Shown here piece after piece: positions 45,970-53,715 of a DNA stretch of 64,000 nt. The stretch is from assembly GCA_937934165.1 (NCBI GenBank), contig CALGZX010000082.1, forward strand, positions 18,381 to 82,380, given 5' to 3'. Source of the DNA: an uncultured Collinsella sp. (lineage in GTDB: Bacteria; Actinomycetota; Coriobacteriia; Coriobacteriales; Coriobacteriaceae). Below the pieces are notes generated by a model that worked only from the letters and a program-made list of their open reading frames with translations, searched no databases and was not told the origin of the DNA. The translations under genes were made by a program, and so were the position numbers. Numbering within the stretch: the stretch's first letter is position 1; each line of letters starts with the position of its first letter.

Positions 45970-46307
45970 CGTGCTTCCTCCTGCTTTTTGATCTGCGCTT
46001 CCATGCGCTCGAGTTTGCCGGTCATGGTGTCGGTAAATCCGGGACGAATATCGGCTTTGAGCACGACTTCGGTGCGGATGCCCTTGCTCGCCAACACAAA
46101 GGTTGCGTCGCGCACGACCTGCATGACCTCGTCCCAGTCGCCCTCGATCTCGGTGAACATCGAGGTGGTGCGGTTGGGAAGACCGCTCTCGCGAATGACG
46201 CGCACGACCTCGGCGACCTCGGCGGACAGCTCGTCGCCGGTGCCGCACGGGGCGATGGCCACAGCGACGAGCGTGTTCATGCTGGCGTTGGTTGCGGGCT
46301 CGGACAT
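45966..46307 (-). CDS. Thiamine-binding protein of the MTH1187/UPF0045 type
   Basis: A 113-aa ferredoxin-like-fold protein: VAVAIAPCGTGDELSAEVAEVVRV, then TTSMFTEIEGDWDEVMQVV, typical of the MTH1187/YkoF-like thiamine-binding family. Relatives bind thiamine or its pyrimidine moiety. It lies between thiM and thiE, with a 3-base gap after thiM and a 4-base overlap with thiE, so it belongs to thiamine salvage. Confidence 0.85.
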   Translation of the reverse strand: MSEPATNASMNTLVAVAIAPCGTGDELSAEVAEVVRVIRESGLPNRTTSMFTEIEGDWDEVMQVVRDATFVLASKGIRTEVVLKADIRPGFTDTMTGKLERMEAQIKKQEEAR

Positions 46308-46310
46308 GGC

Positions 46311-47150
46311 TTATGCCTCCTCGAGTTCGAGTCGGTTTTCGGCGATGTCTTGGGCGGTCGCGCGGTATAGCTCGTCGATAAAGGCGACCTTAAAGCTTGC
46401 CGGGGCATCGGCGACAGCGGCGGCACGCGTGCCGGCAACGTTGTAGACGGCGGTGCCGCAGATGGCTGCCGTAAACGGGTCGGTGGCACAGGCGTACACG
46501 GCCAGCACGCCTCCCTGCGAGCAACCGCAGCCGGTAATCTTGGACATGAGCGGGCTGCCGCCGTGGGACTTGGCCACGGTTGTGCCGTCGGTAATCAGAT
46601 CGACTTCGCCCGAGACCACTACAGCGCCGTCGGTGTAGCGGGCGAGCGCCACGGCAGCATCGCGGGCGGCGTCGACCGTGTCGGTGGTATCGACACCGCG
46701 CACGCGGCTCAGATCGGCTGCCTCGCCCTCAAGACCCCACAGGCCGGCGAGCGCGATGATCTCGGAGGCGTTGCCGCGCACGATGGCGGGCTTGTACTGC
46801 TTGAGCTCGTTTACCAGCTGGGTGCGCAGGCTGCCGATGCCCAGGCCCACCGGATCGAGCACCCAGGGCTTGCCGGCGTCGTGTGCCGCCTTGGCCGCGC
46901 GGGGAATCGTCTGCTCGTAGATGGGGAAGAGCGTGCCCATGTTGAGATAGATGGCGCCGCCGCCGGCAACGAGCGCCTCGCCCTCGTCGGGCAGATAGAC
47001 CATGGCGGCCGAACCGCCCACGGCGAGCTGCGCGTTGGCGACAAAGTCAATCGTCACCGTGTTGGTGATGGAGCCGGCCATTGGATTGGTGGCGCGAATC
47101 TCATCCACGGCCTTGACCATATGTTGCTTAAGCTGTTCCGAATCAATCAC
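46311..47150 (-). CDS. thiM: Hydroxyethylthiazole kinase
   Basis: A 279-aa ribokinase-fold enzyme that phosphorylates hydroxyethylthiazole during thiamine salvage. Diagnostic stretches are PMAGSITNTVTIDFVANAQL, KPWVLDPVGLG, VRGNASEI and ITGCGCSQGG, the last near the catalytic Cys region. The start is most likely GTG 47150, eight bases after AAGGAGG; readings further upstream run into the riboswitch. It is the first gene of the thiM operon. Confidence 0.92.
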   Translation of the reverse strand: MIDSEQLKQHMVKAVDEIRATNPMAGSITNTVTIDFVANAQLAVGGSAAMVYLPDEGEALVAGGGAIYLNMGTLFPIYEQTIPRAAKAAHDAGKPWVLDPVGLGIGSLRTQLVNELKQYKPAIVRGNASEIIALAGLWGLEGEAADLSRVRGVDTTDTVDAARDAAVALARYTDGAVVVSGEVDLITDGTTVAKSHGGSPLMSKITGCGCSQGGVLAVYACATDPFTAAICGTAVYNVAGTRAAAVADAPASFKVAFIDELYRATAQDIAENRLELEEA

Positions 47151-47172
47151 TGCACATGCCTCCTTGGCATAG

Positions 47173-47202
47173 AAAAGGGGCGCTGTGCATAGACAGCGCC
47201 CC
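47173..47202 (-). terminator. Riboswitch-controlled terminator
   Basis: GGGGCGCTG and CAGCGCCCC form a 9-bp stem, followed on the minus strand by TTTT, just downstream of the TPP aptamer and before thiM. It is the likely expression platform: premature termination when TPP is bound. Confidence 0.8.
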
Positions 47203-47213
47203 TGTAAAGGCGG

Positions 47214-47308
47214 CATGCTCCCTACGCCAGCATTAACTGACAGGTTCAAAGGATTGGGCCCATTGCCCTCTCAGCCTTGTGGTTTGCACCGCCGGCACTC
47301 CCGCATCG
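47214..47308 (-). promoter_or_regulatory. TPP riboswitch aptamer
   Basis: The minus strand carries the THI-box order: GGGAGTGCC, then GGCTGAGAGGG (pyrimidine-binding loop), then CCTTTGAACCTG, then TTAATGCTGGCGTAGGGAG. A GC-rich stem-loop insertion follows the first helix. It precedes thiM by about 60 bases and controls the thiamine operon. Confidence 0.92.
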
Positions 47309-47333
47309 AATCTGTTGTTCCCTATACTAACGC

Positions 47334-47368
47334 ACCTGCCAAAAAGGGACAGGTTTATTTTGGCAGGT
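47334..47368. repeat. Palindromic repeat, family C copy 2
   Basis: Arms ACCTGCCAAAA (47334-47344) and TTTTGGCAGGT (47358-47368) with the same AGGGACAGGTTTA core as copy 1. It abuts the -10 box of the HAD gene. Confidence 0.78.
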
Positions 47369-47371
47369 CGT

Positions 47372-47377
47372 TACAAT
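47372..47377 (+). promoter_or_regulatory. -10 element TACAAT of the HAD gene
   Basis: TACAAT begins four bases after the family C palindrome and lies 29 bases before the ATG. Confidence 0.4.
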
Positions 47378-47405
47378 AGGTAGGACCGATACGAATGGGG
47401 ACCTC

Positions 47406-48314
47406 ATGATCAAACTTGTGCTGACCGATATGGACGATACGCTGATTCCAGCCGGGCATGACGGCGCCAGCGACTACGCCATCGAGGGTATTCATGCCAT
47501 GCAAGCGGCGGGGCTGCACTTTGGTCCGGTTTCGGGTCGTCAGCCGTCCGCGATGGGCTGGATGTTCAAAAATCGTTCCGAGTGTTTTTCGACTGGCGCG
47601 TTCTGTAACGGCCAGGTGATGTTTGTCGGCGGCGAAGTAGTCGCCTCGCACGCAATCGACAACGATGCTCTGATGCGTTTGGCCGACTATCTGGAGCAAG
47701 AGACCGACGATACATTTCTAAAAGTCTACAGCCTGGGTGATGACTTCTGGGGCAACGATGCCTATTGCGTGACGAGTGATCCCGAGCGCATTCGTCGCGC
47801 CATGGAGTCGGGCGGCAACGCATGGCTCAAAGGCGAAGAGGCCCCGTGCCGTCCCGTCGTCGATGACGCGCCGGTCTTTAAGGCGAATATCTGGAGTGCC
47901 CGTTCGCGTGAGGAGCTCGCGGAGCTACGCGAGCGCGTTGCCGCTGAGGTGCCGGAACTCTCGCTTGTGTTCCCCAACAACCGTGTGCGCCTGTTTGACA
48001 TCCTTCCGGCCGGTTGGGACAAGGGTTGCGCTACGCTGGAGCTGGCGCGCGCTTTGGGCCTGACGTCCGACGAGGTGGCCGTATTTGGCGATTCCGATAA
48101 CGATCTGCCCATGATCGATGCCGTTCCCAACTCCGTTGCAGTCGCCAATGCCAATGAGGCCGTCACGGCTGCCGCGCGCTGGCATATCGGCGCCGCGGCA
48201 GATGATGCGGTCGCCGGGGCTCTGCATCAGATTGCCGCCTGCGCCGCGACGGGGGAGATGCCGCCGTTTATGCGTCAGGAGGGTGCAGCCGACGCGAATT
48301 TCGCGAACAGCTAA
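47406..48314 (+). CDS. Cof-type HAD-superfamily phosphatase
   Basis: A 302-aa HAD enzyme. Motif I is LTDMDDTL (Asp8 and Asp10), the C2-type cap occupies about 85-190, and motifs III and IV are DKGCATLEL and FGDSDNDLPM. Such Cof-like enzymes dephosphorylate sugar phosphates or nucleotides; the substrate is unknown. The C-terminal 15 residues are polar and not conserved. Its stop is 10 bases before a LysR gene, so the two are likely co-transcribed. Confidence 0.88.
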   Translation: MIKLVLTDMDDTLIPAGHDGASDYAIEGIHAMQAAGLHFGPVSGRQPSAMGWMFKNRSECFSTGAFCNGQVMFVGGEVVASHAIDNDALMRLADYLEQETDDTFLKVYSLGDDFWGNDAYCVTSDPERIRRAMESGGNAWLKGEEAPCRPVVDDAPVFKANIWSARSREELAELRERVAAEVPELSLVFPNNRVRLFDILPAGWDKGCATLELARALGLTSDEVAVFGDSDNDLPMIDAVPNSVAVANANEAVTAAARWHIGAAADDAVAGALHQIAACAATGEMPPFMRQEGAADANFANS

Positions 48315-48324
48315 GGAGACAGCC

Positions 48325-49221
48325 ATGAAGCTCCAGCAGCTCAGATATGTCGTCAAAGTTGCCGAATGCGGCAGCATTACCGAGGCCTCGCGCCGTCTCT
48401 TTGTGTCGCAGCCTTCGATTACCGCGTCGATTCGCGATCTCGAAAACGAGATGGGTGTGCACATCTTTGAGCGCACCAACAAGGGCGTCATTGTGTCCGA
48501 GGAAGGCGAGACCTTCTTGGGCTATGCGCGCCAGGTACTCGACCAGGCCGACCTGCTCGAGGGCAAGTACAAGGGCGCATCCGAGCAGGTGCCGCACTTT
48601 AGTGTGAGCTGCCAGCATTATTCCTTTGCCGTCAACGCGTTTGTCGACGTGATCCGCGAGTTCGATGCCGCGCGTTACGACTTCACCCTGCGCGAGGAGC
48701 AGACTCACGAGATTATCGAGGATGTCGCGCATATGAAAAGCGAACTGGGCATCCTGTACTTATCCGAGCATAACCGCGAGGTCATCGAGCGCATGCTGGT
48801 GGCCAACGAGCTCGTGTTCGAAGGACTCTTCTGCGCCACGCCGCATGTCTTCGTCTGCGCCGACCATCCGCTGGCGGACCGCTCCAGCGTGACGCTCGAG
48901 GATCTGGAAGACTACCCGTTCCTGTCCTACGAGCAGGGCAGCTACAACTCGTTTTACTATTCCGAGGAGCTGACCTCGACGTTCGAGCGTCGCAAAAATA
49001 TCCGCGTGCGCGACCGTGCGACGTTGTTCAATTTGGCCATGGGCCTCAACGGCTACACGGTATGCTCGGGCGTGATCAGCCACGAGCTCAACGGCCCCGG
49101 CATTATCTCGATTCCGCTCGACGTGGACGAGTACATGGAGATTGGCATCATCACGCGCAAGAACACGACGCTTACGCGCTACGGTCGGGCCTATATCGAC
49201 GCGATTCGTCAGCATATCTAG
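48325..49221 (+). CDS. LysR-family regulator (CysB/YtlI-like)
   Basis: A 298-aa regulator. The HTH is at residues 1-60 (MKLQQLRYVVKVAECGSITEASRRLFVSQPSITASIRDLE, read as two adjoining blocks), followed by an effector domain with SVSCQHYSFAVNAF. AAGGAG precedes the ATG. Because it lies directly upstream of a MetE-like methyltransferase, with a dyad in the intervening gap, it may control methionine or cysteine supply. The effector is unknown. Confidence 0.88.
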   Translation: MKLQQLRYVVKVAECGSITEASRRLFVSQPSITASIRDLENEMGVHIFERTNKGVIVSEEGETFLGYARQVLDQADLLEGKYKGASEQVPHFSVSCQHYSFAVNAFVDVIREFDAARYDFTLREEQTHEIIEDVAHMKSELGILYLSEHNREVIERMLVANELVFEGLFCATPHVFVCADHPLADRSSVTLEDLEDYPFLSYEQGSYNSFYYSEELTSTFERRKNIRVRDRATLFNLAMGLNGYTVCSGVISHELNGPGIISIPLDVDEYMEIGIITRKNTTLTRYGRAYIDAIRQHI

Positions 49222-49267
49222 GCTGCTGTGCTCCGCACGGTTCAAGTCTCTTTATGACAGTCCAGAC

Positions 49268-49290
49268 TGATATAGGAAACATCTATATCA
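49268..49290 (+). promoter_or_regulatory. Candidate LysR operator before the MetE-like gene
   Basis: TGATATA (49268-49274) and TATATCA (49284-49290) are perfect inverses separated by 9 bases in the 155-base gap after the LysR gene. AT-rich sequence resembling a promoter follows. Confidence 0.5.
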
Positions 49291-49376
49291 AACTGTTATA
49301 AACGTATATTTTACGATGGTCATATGAGCGCTCATACTCTGTCCCAGTAAAGCAACCAATGCAAAGGGAGATATCT

Positions 49377-50510
49377 ATGAGCACTTCGATTCAACCGAAC
49401 GCGCCGTTTCGCGCCGATATCGTCGGCAGCTTTCTTCGTCCGCAGGCTGTAAAGGACGCCCGTGCCGCCTATGTCGCGGGTAAACTCGACGCTTCCGGCC
49501 TTAAGGCCGTCGAGGACGATGCCATTCGCGATTTGGTGGGCAAGCAGAAGGCCGCCGGCCTGCAGGTGATCACCGATGGCGAGTTCCGCCGCAGCTACTG
49601 GCACCTCGATTTTATGTGGGGCCTCAACGGCATTGTGCGCCGCACCTCACGCACGGGTTATATGTTCCATGATGAGGAGACGACGGCCGACACCGCCGTG
49701 GTTACTGGTCCCATTAGCGGCGAGAACCACCCGTTCGTCGAGCATTTTAAGTTCGTCAAGGCGCTTGAGGGGGAGGGCCAGGTCGCACGCCAGACCATTC
49801 CGGCGCCGATCCAGACGTTCTCTGAGGTCACGCTCGATCGCTGCGACGGCCAGCAGGAGAGCCTGCGCGCTGTCTATAAGACCGATGAGGAACTTGCCGA
49901 CGCTATTGCAGACGCTTATCGCACGGTGATCGCCGACCTGTACGCAGCAGGCTGCCGCAACATCCAGTTTGATGACTGCACCTGGGGCATCTACTGCGAT
50001 ACCGATTTTGTCGCCAAAACCGGCATGAGCCCGGTCGACCTGCAAAAGGTAAGCGAGCTGGGCGTGGCGCTCAACAACGCCGCCATCGAGGGCAAGCCCG
50101 ACGATTTGGTCATCAACACGCACGTGTGCCGCGGCAACTACCACTCCACCTACGCTTTTGAAGGCGGCTACGACCCTATCGCTCCGTATCTGTTCGCACA
50201 TGAGAATGTCGACGCGTTCTATCTGGAGTTCGACACGCCGCGCGCCGGCGGCTTTGAGCCGCTCAAGTACGTCGCTCCCGGCAAGAAGGTCGTGCTGGGC
50301 TTGGTAACCACCAAGGCGGCAGAGCTCGAGAACGAGGATGTTATCGTCGAGCGCATCCGCGAAGCCGCTAAGTACGTGCCGCTCGAGAATCTGTACCTGT
50401 CGCCCCAGTGCGGCTTTGCCAGCTGCGAGATTGGCAACAAGCTGACCGAGGACGAGCAGTGGGCAAAGATCGCGCTGGTCAAGCGCATTGCCGAGCGCGT
50501 TTGGAAGTAA
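49377..50510 (+). CDS. Cobalamin-independent methionine synthase-like methyltransferase (YxjG-type)
   Basis: A 377-aa TIM barrel matching the C-terminal half of MetE. Zinc-ligand candidates are His and Cys in NTHVCRGNYHS and the late Cys in LSPQCGFAS. GEFRRSYWHLDF and QFDDCTWG form the homocysteine pocket. YxjG-type proteins transfer methyl groups to homocysteine-like thiols from an unidentified donor. The ATG follows AAAGGGAG; an earlier ATG at 49359 lacks a good site. Confidence 0.88.
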   Translation: MSTSIQPNAPFRADIVGSFLRPQAVKDARAAYVAGKLDASGLKAVEDDAIRDLVGKQKAAGLQVITDGEFRRSYWHLDFMWGLNGIVRRTSRTGYMFHDEETTADTAVVTGPISGENHPFVEHFKFVKALEGEGQVARQTIPAPIQTFSEVTLDRCDGQQESLRAVYKTDEELADAIADAYRTVIADLYAAGCRNIQFDDCTWGIYCDTDFVAKTGMSPVDLQKVSELGVALNNAAIEGKPDDLVINTHVCRGNYHSTYAFEGGYDPIAPYLFAHENVDAFYLEFDTPRAGGFEPLKYVAPGKKVVLGLVTTKAAELENEDVIVERIREAAKYVPLENLYLSPQCGFASCEIGNKLTEDEQWAKIALVKRIAERVWK

Positions 50511-50557
50511 CGCTAGCGTTTGCAGGTGGCGGCGCGTGCGAGGCATTGCGTATCGCG

Positions 50558-50563
50558 TACAAT
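50558..50563 (+). promoter_or_regulatory. -10 element TACAAT before the 17-codon frame
   Basis: TACAAT lies 71 bases upstream of the tiny reading frame at 50634 and 120 bases before the terminator at 50709-50746. Confidence 0.35.
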
Positions 50564-50633
50564 GGTTCGGATCGTATCGTTCGGGCAGGTTATCCGATAT
50601 GCCTGATCGCCCTTCCATCATGAAAGGACTTCC

Positions 50634-50687
50634 ATGTCCCAATCCTCGACGCCCGCCGTATCTGAACTCGAGGAGACTGTCGAATAG
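50634..50687 (+). CDS. 17-codon reading frame with strong ribosome binding site
   Basis: ATG follows GAAAGGACTTCC and opens a 17-codon frame (MSQSSTPAVSELEETVE) that ends in two tandem stop codons. A promoter-like TACAAT precedes it and a clear terminator follows. It could be a leader peptide, a small protein, or the remnant of a deleted gene that kept its own promoter and terminator. Confidence 0.4.
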   Translation: MSQSSTPAVSELEETVE

Positions 50688-50708
50688 TAGTTGTGTTCAG
50701 CTAAATCA

Positions 50709-50746
50709 AAAAATGGCGCCCGTGCGTACGCGTGGACGCCATTTTT
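50709..50746. terminator. Bidirectional terminator
   Basis: Stem AAAAATGGCG / CGCCATTTTT with an 18-base loop that contains GCGTACGC. The arms end in A and T tracts. It separates the 17-codon transcript from the convergent esterase gene. Confidence 0.85.
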
Positions 50747-51458
50747 AATGCGTCAGTATCCAGTGGATGCCGCGCGCCATGCGCAGGTCAGTTTGGGCAA
50801 AATGATTGCCGGGGTTGAGCTCCAGCGTTGTTGGGATGTCGCGCTCGATAAACAGCTCTTCCATCGCGCGCGTATCGTCGAGTACGTGCCGCATCATGCG
50901 GTTGGGCGTCTTGGTTTCCTTTTTACCGAGCGACAGATAGGCGGCGTCGGGCGTAGCCGTCATCGTGCGCTCGCGCGCGTAGTCGATAAAGCCGGGGAAC
51001 CACAGCGACCCCGATGCACTCGCCACGCGCTCAAAGACATCTGTTTGCCAAAGTGCCCACAGTGCAAAAAGACCCGCCAACGAGTAGCCGGCAACGCCGC
51101 GCCAGGCGGGCGGTTGCGGGAGCGATGATTCGGCCTGGGGGATTATCTGCTTCAACAACTCGTCAAGAAAACCAGCAGCCTGTCCGCCAAAGGGCTCGGC
51201 ATCTCGTATAGTTCCGTCGCATTCCCAGGGGCTCAGCTCGCGATTCCAATCGAGCCCTCCAATGGCGACAAGGGTGAACGGCGGGCAGTCGAGCTCTCGG
51301 CAGCGCTCGTAGACTTCACTACCGTTGCCCATAACCACGGGGAGATAGATGACGGGCGCGCCTTCCGCACACTCTGAATAAACGGTTATCTGCTTATGAT
51401 GCGCTTCCAAGGCAGGCTTCTCTCGGTGTTGTGATATTGACAGCCTCAATTGTCGCAC
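50745..51458 (-). CDS. Alpha/beta-hydrolase, esterase family
   Basis: A protein of up to 237 aa. GYSLAGLF provides the nucleophile elbow (Ser of GxSxG). TPDAAYLSLGKKE and NPGNHFAQTDLRMARGIHWI carry the probable acid and His. It resembles the putative esterase (esterase D/YbbA) family, which includes siderophore and acyl esterases. The start is uncertain: GTG 51458 opens the frame but GAGAGAAG before TTG 51410 may mark the real start. The substrate is unknown. Confidence 0.75.
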   Translation of the reverse strand: MRQLRLSISQHREKPALEAHHKQITVYSECAEGAPVIYLPVVMGNGSEVYERCRELDCPPFTLVAIGGLDWNRELSPWECDGTIRDAEPFGGQAAGFLDELLKQIIPQAESSLPQPPAWRGVAGYSLAGLFALWALWQTDVFERVASASGSLWFPGFIDYARERTMTATPDAAYLSLGKKETKTPNRMMRHVLDDTRAMEELFIERDIPTTLELNPGNHFAQTDLRMARGIHWILTH

Positions 51459-51485
51459 GCTGACACGGGGGCAGACGCTAAAAGA

Positions 51486-51520
51486 AAGGCGCGGAGCCGC
51501 TCGATGCGATTCCGCGCCTT
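51486..51520 (-). terminator. Terminator of the purine permease gene
   Basis: Stem AAGGCGCGGA / TCCGCGCCTT is followed on the minus strand by TCTTTT. It lies about 30 bases beyond the permease stop. Confidence 0.8.
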
Positions 51521-51547
51521 GTTGTTTTGCTTTAGCAGACTATGCCG

Positions 51548-52858
51548 TTACGCCACGAAGAAGTAGACGAGGAAGGCGAGGGCTGCGATCCACATGAGCG
51601 GCTTGATCTTGGAGGCCTCGCCCTTAAAGAGCGCGACGACCACGTAGGCGATAAAGCCCAGGCCAATGCCGGCAGAGATGGAGTAGGTGAAGGGCACGCC
51701 GGCGACAATCATGAACGCCGGGAAACCCTGCGACACGTCGGACCAGTCGATCTCGGAGGCCTCGCTCATCATGAGGTAGCCGACGTAGACCAGAGCACCG
51801 CAGGTGGCGGCGCTGGAAACGATGGTGACGATGGGGGAGAAGAACGCGGCGAGAATGAACAGCACGCCGGTGGTGACGGAGGTGAGGCCCGTGCGGCCAC
51901 CGTCGGCGGCGCCGGAAGTGGACTCGACGAAGGTGGTGATGGAGGAGACACCCATGAAACCGCCCACAGCAGCGGCGGCGGAGTCGACGATCAGGATCTC
52001 CTTGATATTCTCGACGTTGCCGTCGTCGGTGAGGAACTCGCCCTGCTTGGCCACGGCCATCGCGGTGCCCATGGTGTCGAAGAAGTCACTCATGAGCAGC
52101 GAGAACGAGATGACGAGGAGCGCGGGGTCGGTAAGGACCTTGACGATGGCGGGCACGCCGCCGGCGTCGGCGATGGGGCCACCGATGCTCGAGAAGTCGA
52201 GCGGGGCGATGATACCGGTCGGAGCCTGGGTCACACCTAGGGGGATACCGGCGATGACGGCGACGACGATGCCGATGAGCAGCGAGCCGGGGACGTTGCG
52301 GCAGGCGAGGGCGACCGTCACCAGGATGGAGATGATGCCGACGATGAAGGTGGGGGAGGTGATGTCGCCCAGACCGACGAGTGTACCGGCGCCAGCGGTG
52401 ATAATGCCGGCATCGCACAGGCCAATCATGGCGATGAACAGGCCCAGACCCACCGAGATGGCGTGACGCAGGACAACCGGGATGGCGTCCATGATGGCCT
52501 CACGCAGGCCACAAAGCACGAGCAGCAAGATGACGACGCCCTCAAGGAAGATGACGCTCATGGCCACGTGCCAGTCACCGCCGCAGACGGTGGTGGTGAT
52601 TCCAGCGATCATCGCGTTGACGCCTAAGCCCGATGCGCAGGCGAGCGGGCGGTTGGCGAAGATGCCCATGCAGATGGTCATGATGCCGGCGCCCAGGCAG
52701 GTGGCGCAGGCGAGCGCTCCCGCATCGATGCCAGCACCCGAGAGCACCGCGGGGTTGACGGCGATGATGTAGGCCATCGCCAGGAATGTTGTCAGTCCAG
52801 CGCGGAGTTCGGTCCCGATTGTGGACTTGCGCTCGCTGACGTGAAATAGTTCGTCCAT
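51548..52858 (-). CDS. NCS2-family purine (guanine/hypoxanthine) permease
   Basis: A 436-aa permease with about 14 hydrophobic segments of the AzgA-like NCS2 branch: TELRAGLTTFLAMAYIIAVNP, ANRPLACASGLGVNAM, SDFFDTMGTAMAVA and TTFVESTSGAADGGRTGLTS (substrate-site segments). It imports guanine or hypoxanthine with protons. The ATG follows AAGGAAAGGG. No purine riboswitch was found in the leader. Confidence 0.9.
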   Translation of the reverse strand: MDELFHVSERKSTIGTELRAGLTTFLAMAYIIAVNPAVLSGAGIDAGALACATCLGAGIMTICMGIFANRPLACASGLGVNAMIAGITTTVCGGDWHVAMSVIFLEGVVILLLVLCGLREAIMDAIPVVLRHAISVGLGLFIAMIGLCDAGIITAGAGTLVGLGDITSPTFIVGIISILVTVALACRNVPGSLLIGIVVAVIAGIPLGVTQAPTGIIAPLDFSSIGGPIADAGGVPAIVKVLTDPALLVISFSLLMSDFFDTMGTAMAVAKQGEFLTDDGNVENIKEILIVDSAAAAVGGFMGVSSITTFVESTSGAADGGRTGLTSVTTGVLFILAAFFSPIVTIVSSAATCGALVYVGYLMMSEASEIDWSDVSQGFPAFMIVAGVPFTYSISAGIGLGFIAYVVVALFKGEASKIKPLMWIAALAFLVYFFVA

Positions 52859-53051
52859 GCATACCCTTTCCTTGTTCGGCCCCGAGTTTAGGCCGATTGA
52901 CACGAACTCACCTACTATATCGCCTTTGTGAAGTTGGTGTTCCTCACATGTTGATGTTCGGCGGTTTGTAACGGACGGGCGGTATCTTTCGCATGAAATT
53001 GTGTAGGTACCGTATACTTAAGCGGTTACAACGACCCCTATGGAGGAACGT

Positions 53052-53471
53052 ATGATTAAAGAGCTCTGCCGCGACGAGGCTATCCTGTCTCAGCGTTGCG
53101 AGGTTGCGACTGTCGAGGACGAGTCGGTCGCTCAGGATCTGATTGATACCATCAAGTCGCTCGATGATGCCGGCTGCTTGGCCGCCAACCAGATTGGCGT
53201 TACCAAGAAGGTTTGCGTCTACCTGGACGATGCCGGCGAGCCCCACGTACTCTACAACCCCCGTCTGGTGTTTGGCCTGGGTGCCAGCAAGATGGAGGAG
53301 AGCTGCCTGACGCACGAGGAGGTCACCAAGTCCACGCGCTATATCAAGTGCAAGGTTGCCTTTGACCAGATTGTCGACGGCAAGATGAAGGAGTGCCGCC
53401 GCGACTACGCGGGCTTTGAGGCACAGATGATCCAGCATATGATCGATCACTGTCTTGGAAAGTTGGTCTAA
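53052..53471 (+). CDS. Peptide deformylase-like protein lacking the catalytic Glu
   Basis: A 139-aa protein. Motif 1 is GCLAANQIG (41-49), motif 2 ESCLT (83-87), and motif 3 QHMIDH (128-133) in place of QHEIDH. The two zinc His and the Cys85 ligand are kept, but Glu is Met130. Glu is the general base in peptide deformylase, so catalysis should be severely impaired. GGAGGAACGT precedes the ATG. A second, fully conserved deformylase is at 60947-61357, so this copy may have another role. Confidence 0.85.
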   Translation: MIKELCRDEAILSQRCEVATVEDESVAQDLIDTIKSLDDAGCLAANQIGVTKKVCVYLDDAGEPHVLYNPRLVFGLGASKMEESCLTHEEVTKSTRYIKCKVAFDQIVDGKMKECRRDYAGFEAQMIQHMIDHCLGKLV

Positions 53472-53574
53472 GGGGACCAAAGCACCGCACCTTCCCGCTC
53501 AATCGTCGCTCGCGTACCTTAAGTACGCTTCGCTCCTCTTTCGTGGCAATCTGCGGCACTTTGACCCCTTAGAC
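53466..53574. repeat. Imperfect 24-bp inverted repeat enclosing about 60 bases
   Basis: GTCTAAGGGGACCAAAGCAC (53466 onward, arm to 53489) is matched by the inverse arm 53552-53574 with few differences. The left arm contains the deformylase-like stop codon. A small dyad, GCGTACCTTAAGTACGC, lies inside. It may be a terminator or a miniature mobile element. No target duplication was identified. Confidence 0.55.
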
Positions 53575-53715
53575 GACCTGCGGGGTTAACTTGGTTGAGT
53601 TTATCCTGCTTGAATAGTCCGGGCGTGACATTGTTGTCATGTCCGGGCTTTTGTGTTTAGCGCCTTTTTGTTTGGAGACAATGAAATTAGCAAGAACGTA
53701 AAGCTAGGAGGCGCT

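Noticed and set aside
52859..53040. Purine riboswitch before the NCS2 permease
   Set aside because: Neither the core helix nor the loop consensus was seen in the leader.
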